Positions 14,247 to 15,396 of a DNA stretch of 15,396 nucleotides are shown here, one piece after another; position 1 is the stretch's first letter; each line of letters opens with the position of its first letter. Under the pieces are notes generated by a model. That model was not told where the DNA came from. It searched no databases and was given only the letters and a program-made list of their open reading frames with translations. The stretch comes from Desulfobacteraceae bacterium. Lineage in GTDB: Bacteria; Desulfobacterota; Desulfobacteria; Desulfobacterales; Desulfosarcinaceae. Location: the NCBI GenBank assembly GCA_027025615.1, contig JALVQM010000223.1, positions 1 to 15,396 on the forward strand, read 5' to 3'. The position numbers and the translations under genes were made by a program.

Positions 14247-14765
14247 TCAAAGCCTGCCTGAGATGCCGTCAACGATTGATTCCACGACTTGTCCCGGACT
14301 AAGATTGCCGGTTGCAATGCTGAGCTGGCTGTACTTTTGATAAAGGGTATTGCGTTCTTCGAACAGATCCCTGATTGTCTGTCCCGGGGCCCTTACCACC
14401 CCACGGCTGTTCAGGTCCGTCAACCTGTTTTGCAGGCTGTCCAGGTCAACCTCCAGCAATACTATTGTGCCCAGGGATTGCAGATGCTGCATGGATAGCG
14501 GTCGATAGATAACGCTGCCGCCGGTGGCAATTATCCGGTGCCGACCTTCAAGTTCCAAAATTATCTGTGATTCCAGGTCAAGAAAAGCCTGCATGCCACG
14601 GTTTTCGATTATCTGATGGAGCAGCAGCCCGTGTCTTTTCTGGATTAACAGGTCGGTGTCGATAAAATCGAATCCCAGCCTTTTGGCCAGCAATACACCT
14701 ACGGTGGATTTGCCGGCTGCCGGCATACCGATCAGGATGATATTGTCCGGAACCTTATTGTCCAT
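14247..14765 (-). CDS. Shikimate-kinase-like P-loop kinase
   Basis: This 172-residue protein has the shikimate kinase fold: Walker A GMPAAGKS (13-20), the DTD motif (36-38), a central ATGGSV strand (80-85) and the C-terminal ERNTLYQKY (137-145) with the conserved Arg. Classical AroK has ATGGGSV and an Arg in GFRDRE; here one Gly is missing and the Arg position holds Leu (AFLDLE, 61-66). The RPLL lid is replaced by RGVVRAPG. The changes affect the shikimate-binding side, so the acceptor may differ, though a divergent shikimate kinase remains possible. The start is an ATG with AAGGA about nine bases upstream, overlapping the stop of the preceding membrane-protein gene; the two are probably co-transcribed. 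Confidence 0.75.
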   Translation of the reverse strand: MDNKVPDNIILIGMPAAGKSTVGVLLAKRLGFDFIDTDLLIQKRHGLLLHQIIENRGMQAFLDLESQIILELEGRHRIIATGGSVIYRPLSMQHLQSLGTIVLLEVDLDSLQNRLTDLNSRGVVRAPGQTIRDLFEERNTLYQKYSQLSIATGNLSPGQVVESIVDGISGRL

Positions 14766-14777
14766 ATTGTTATTTCC

Positions 14778-15396
14778 TTAATGGTCCAGGCTTCCCAGGG
14801 CTAGCTTGAATATTGCCTTGGTAATTGGCCAGAGACAGAAAAACAAGGCCATGGGAAATACAATACAGTCGAACAGGTAGCCGGCAGTCAAACGGAAAGT
14901 AAGGACAGCCATGGAGTGGGCTTTAAGTTCCAGGAGCCGGGCGGTGGCTTTCAGACGTTTTTTGAGTTTTGAAAAATGGCTTTTAAAATCCAGCAATCCA
15001 GGTGAGTCCTCGGCAGCGCTTTCTTCACCCATTTCACCCAGGCTGCTTGCATCATCCGGCGAAAGGTCCTTTTTCAACTGATTCAGCTCTTTGTAAGCGG
15101 ATTCTATTACAGGCCGGGTGATAAGATCTGATACGGTCATAGCGGCGGTGATGGTAAGCGGCACCAGCAGGTAGAAGGCTGCGCAAAGGAGGGCGAAAAA
15201 TACAGCTGTCTTTTGGGACATTTGCCGGAGCCAATCGTGGTATGGCAGCCACCAGCGGATCGATACCAGGGCCAGAACAGCTGTCAGCATAATAACCAGG
15301 GTCCACTGGTCCATCAGGTCCAGAACCTGGAGCAGAAGTTTGAGTATCACAATGGCAGTCCCTCCAGCCAAAACCGCTTTCCAGGCTACATCAATG
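14778..15396 (-). CDS. Membrane protein of unknown family (partial)
   Basis: The visible part has about 205 residues. The frame has no stop before the right edge (codons read ..IDVAWKAV before the first in-window TTG at 15371), so the true start probably lies outside. Hydrophobic helices are at about residues 1-20, 25-43, 55-77 and 163-187 counted from that TTG, with a charged, partly coiled segment at about 85-145 (Glu, Lys and Ser rich, including SPDDASSLGEMGEESAAED). I do not recognise a family. It precedes the kinase gene by 12 bases. Confidence 0.6.
   Translation of the reverse strand, partial: IDVAWKAVLAGGTAIVILKLLLQVLDLMDQWTLVIMLTAVLALVSIRWWLPYHDWLRQMSQKTAVFFALLCAAFYLLVPLTITAAMTVSDLITRPVIESAYKELNQLKKDLSPDDASSLGEMGEESAAEDSPGLLDFKSHFSKLKKRLKATARLLELKAHSMAVLTFRLTAGYLFDCIVFPMALFFCLWPITKAIFKLALGSLDH

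Noticed and set aside
1..15396. CRISPR array, tRNA, rRNA or complete insertion sequence
   Set aside because: No regularly spaced repeats, no cloverleaf or rRNA-like segment and no transposase gene were recognised on either strand.

Overview
The window reads as chromosomal DNA of a strictly anaerobic, metabolically versatile bacterium with roughly balanced base composition. An electron-transfer flavoprotein pair, an NtrC/NifA-class sigma-54 activator, a NifX-like protein and a perfect FNR-type box fit a Desulfobacterota or a Clostridia-type Firmicutes. Strong purine-rich ribosome sites and one TTG start do not settle which, so the assignment stays open.

Layout. Bases 1-313 are a regulatory leader with nested dyads and an exact FNR consensus, followed by etfB-etfA and a strong intrinsic terminator. 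Next come an aldo/keto reductase and a DUF4405 membrane protein whose soluble half holds four helix-turn-helix-like repeats. An M55 D-aminopeptidase-like gene starts inside a 12-bp hairpin and overlaps an ABC-F translation-factor gene by four bases. Bases 7136-7987 hold no convincing gene. They carry a repeat block built round a 142-bp palindromic element, then a sigma-70-like promoter, a dyad and a sigma-54-like promoter ahead of a small DUF3592 membrane protein. A class I glutamine amidotransferase follows. A cluster of stress or redox-type small genes comes next: a UspA-like protein with a good sigma-54 promoter match, an ABM-domain protein and a NifX-like protein. Between the first two lie an inverted repeat, a doubtful small ORF and a second, diverged copy of the palindromic element.

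The last part holds a NifA-like sigma-54 activator on the minus strand, divergent from dinB (DNA polymerase IV). On the minus strand beyond dinB are a shikimate-kinase-like gene and a membrane protein that runs off the window edge; these two appear co-transcribed.

How the parts may work together. EtfAB would carry electrons between flavin dehydrogenases and the respiratory or bifurcating machinery, and its leader suggests redox control. The sigma-54 activator lies within a few kilobases of two sigma-54-like promoters, one before uspA and one before the DUF3592 gene, so a local regulon is possible. The most unusual items are the DUF4405 repeat protein, the paired palindromic elements, the start-codon hairpin of the M55 gene, and the kinase that lacks classical shikimate-binding residues. 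All functional calls rest on motif recognition by eye; no database search was run.
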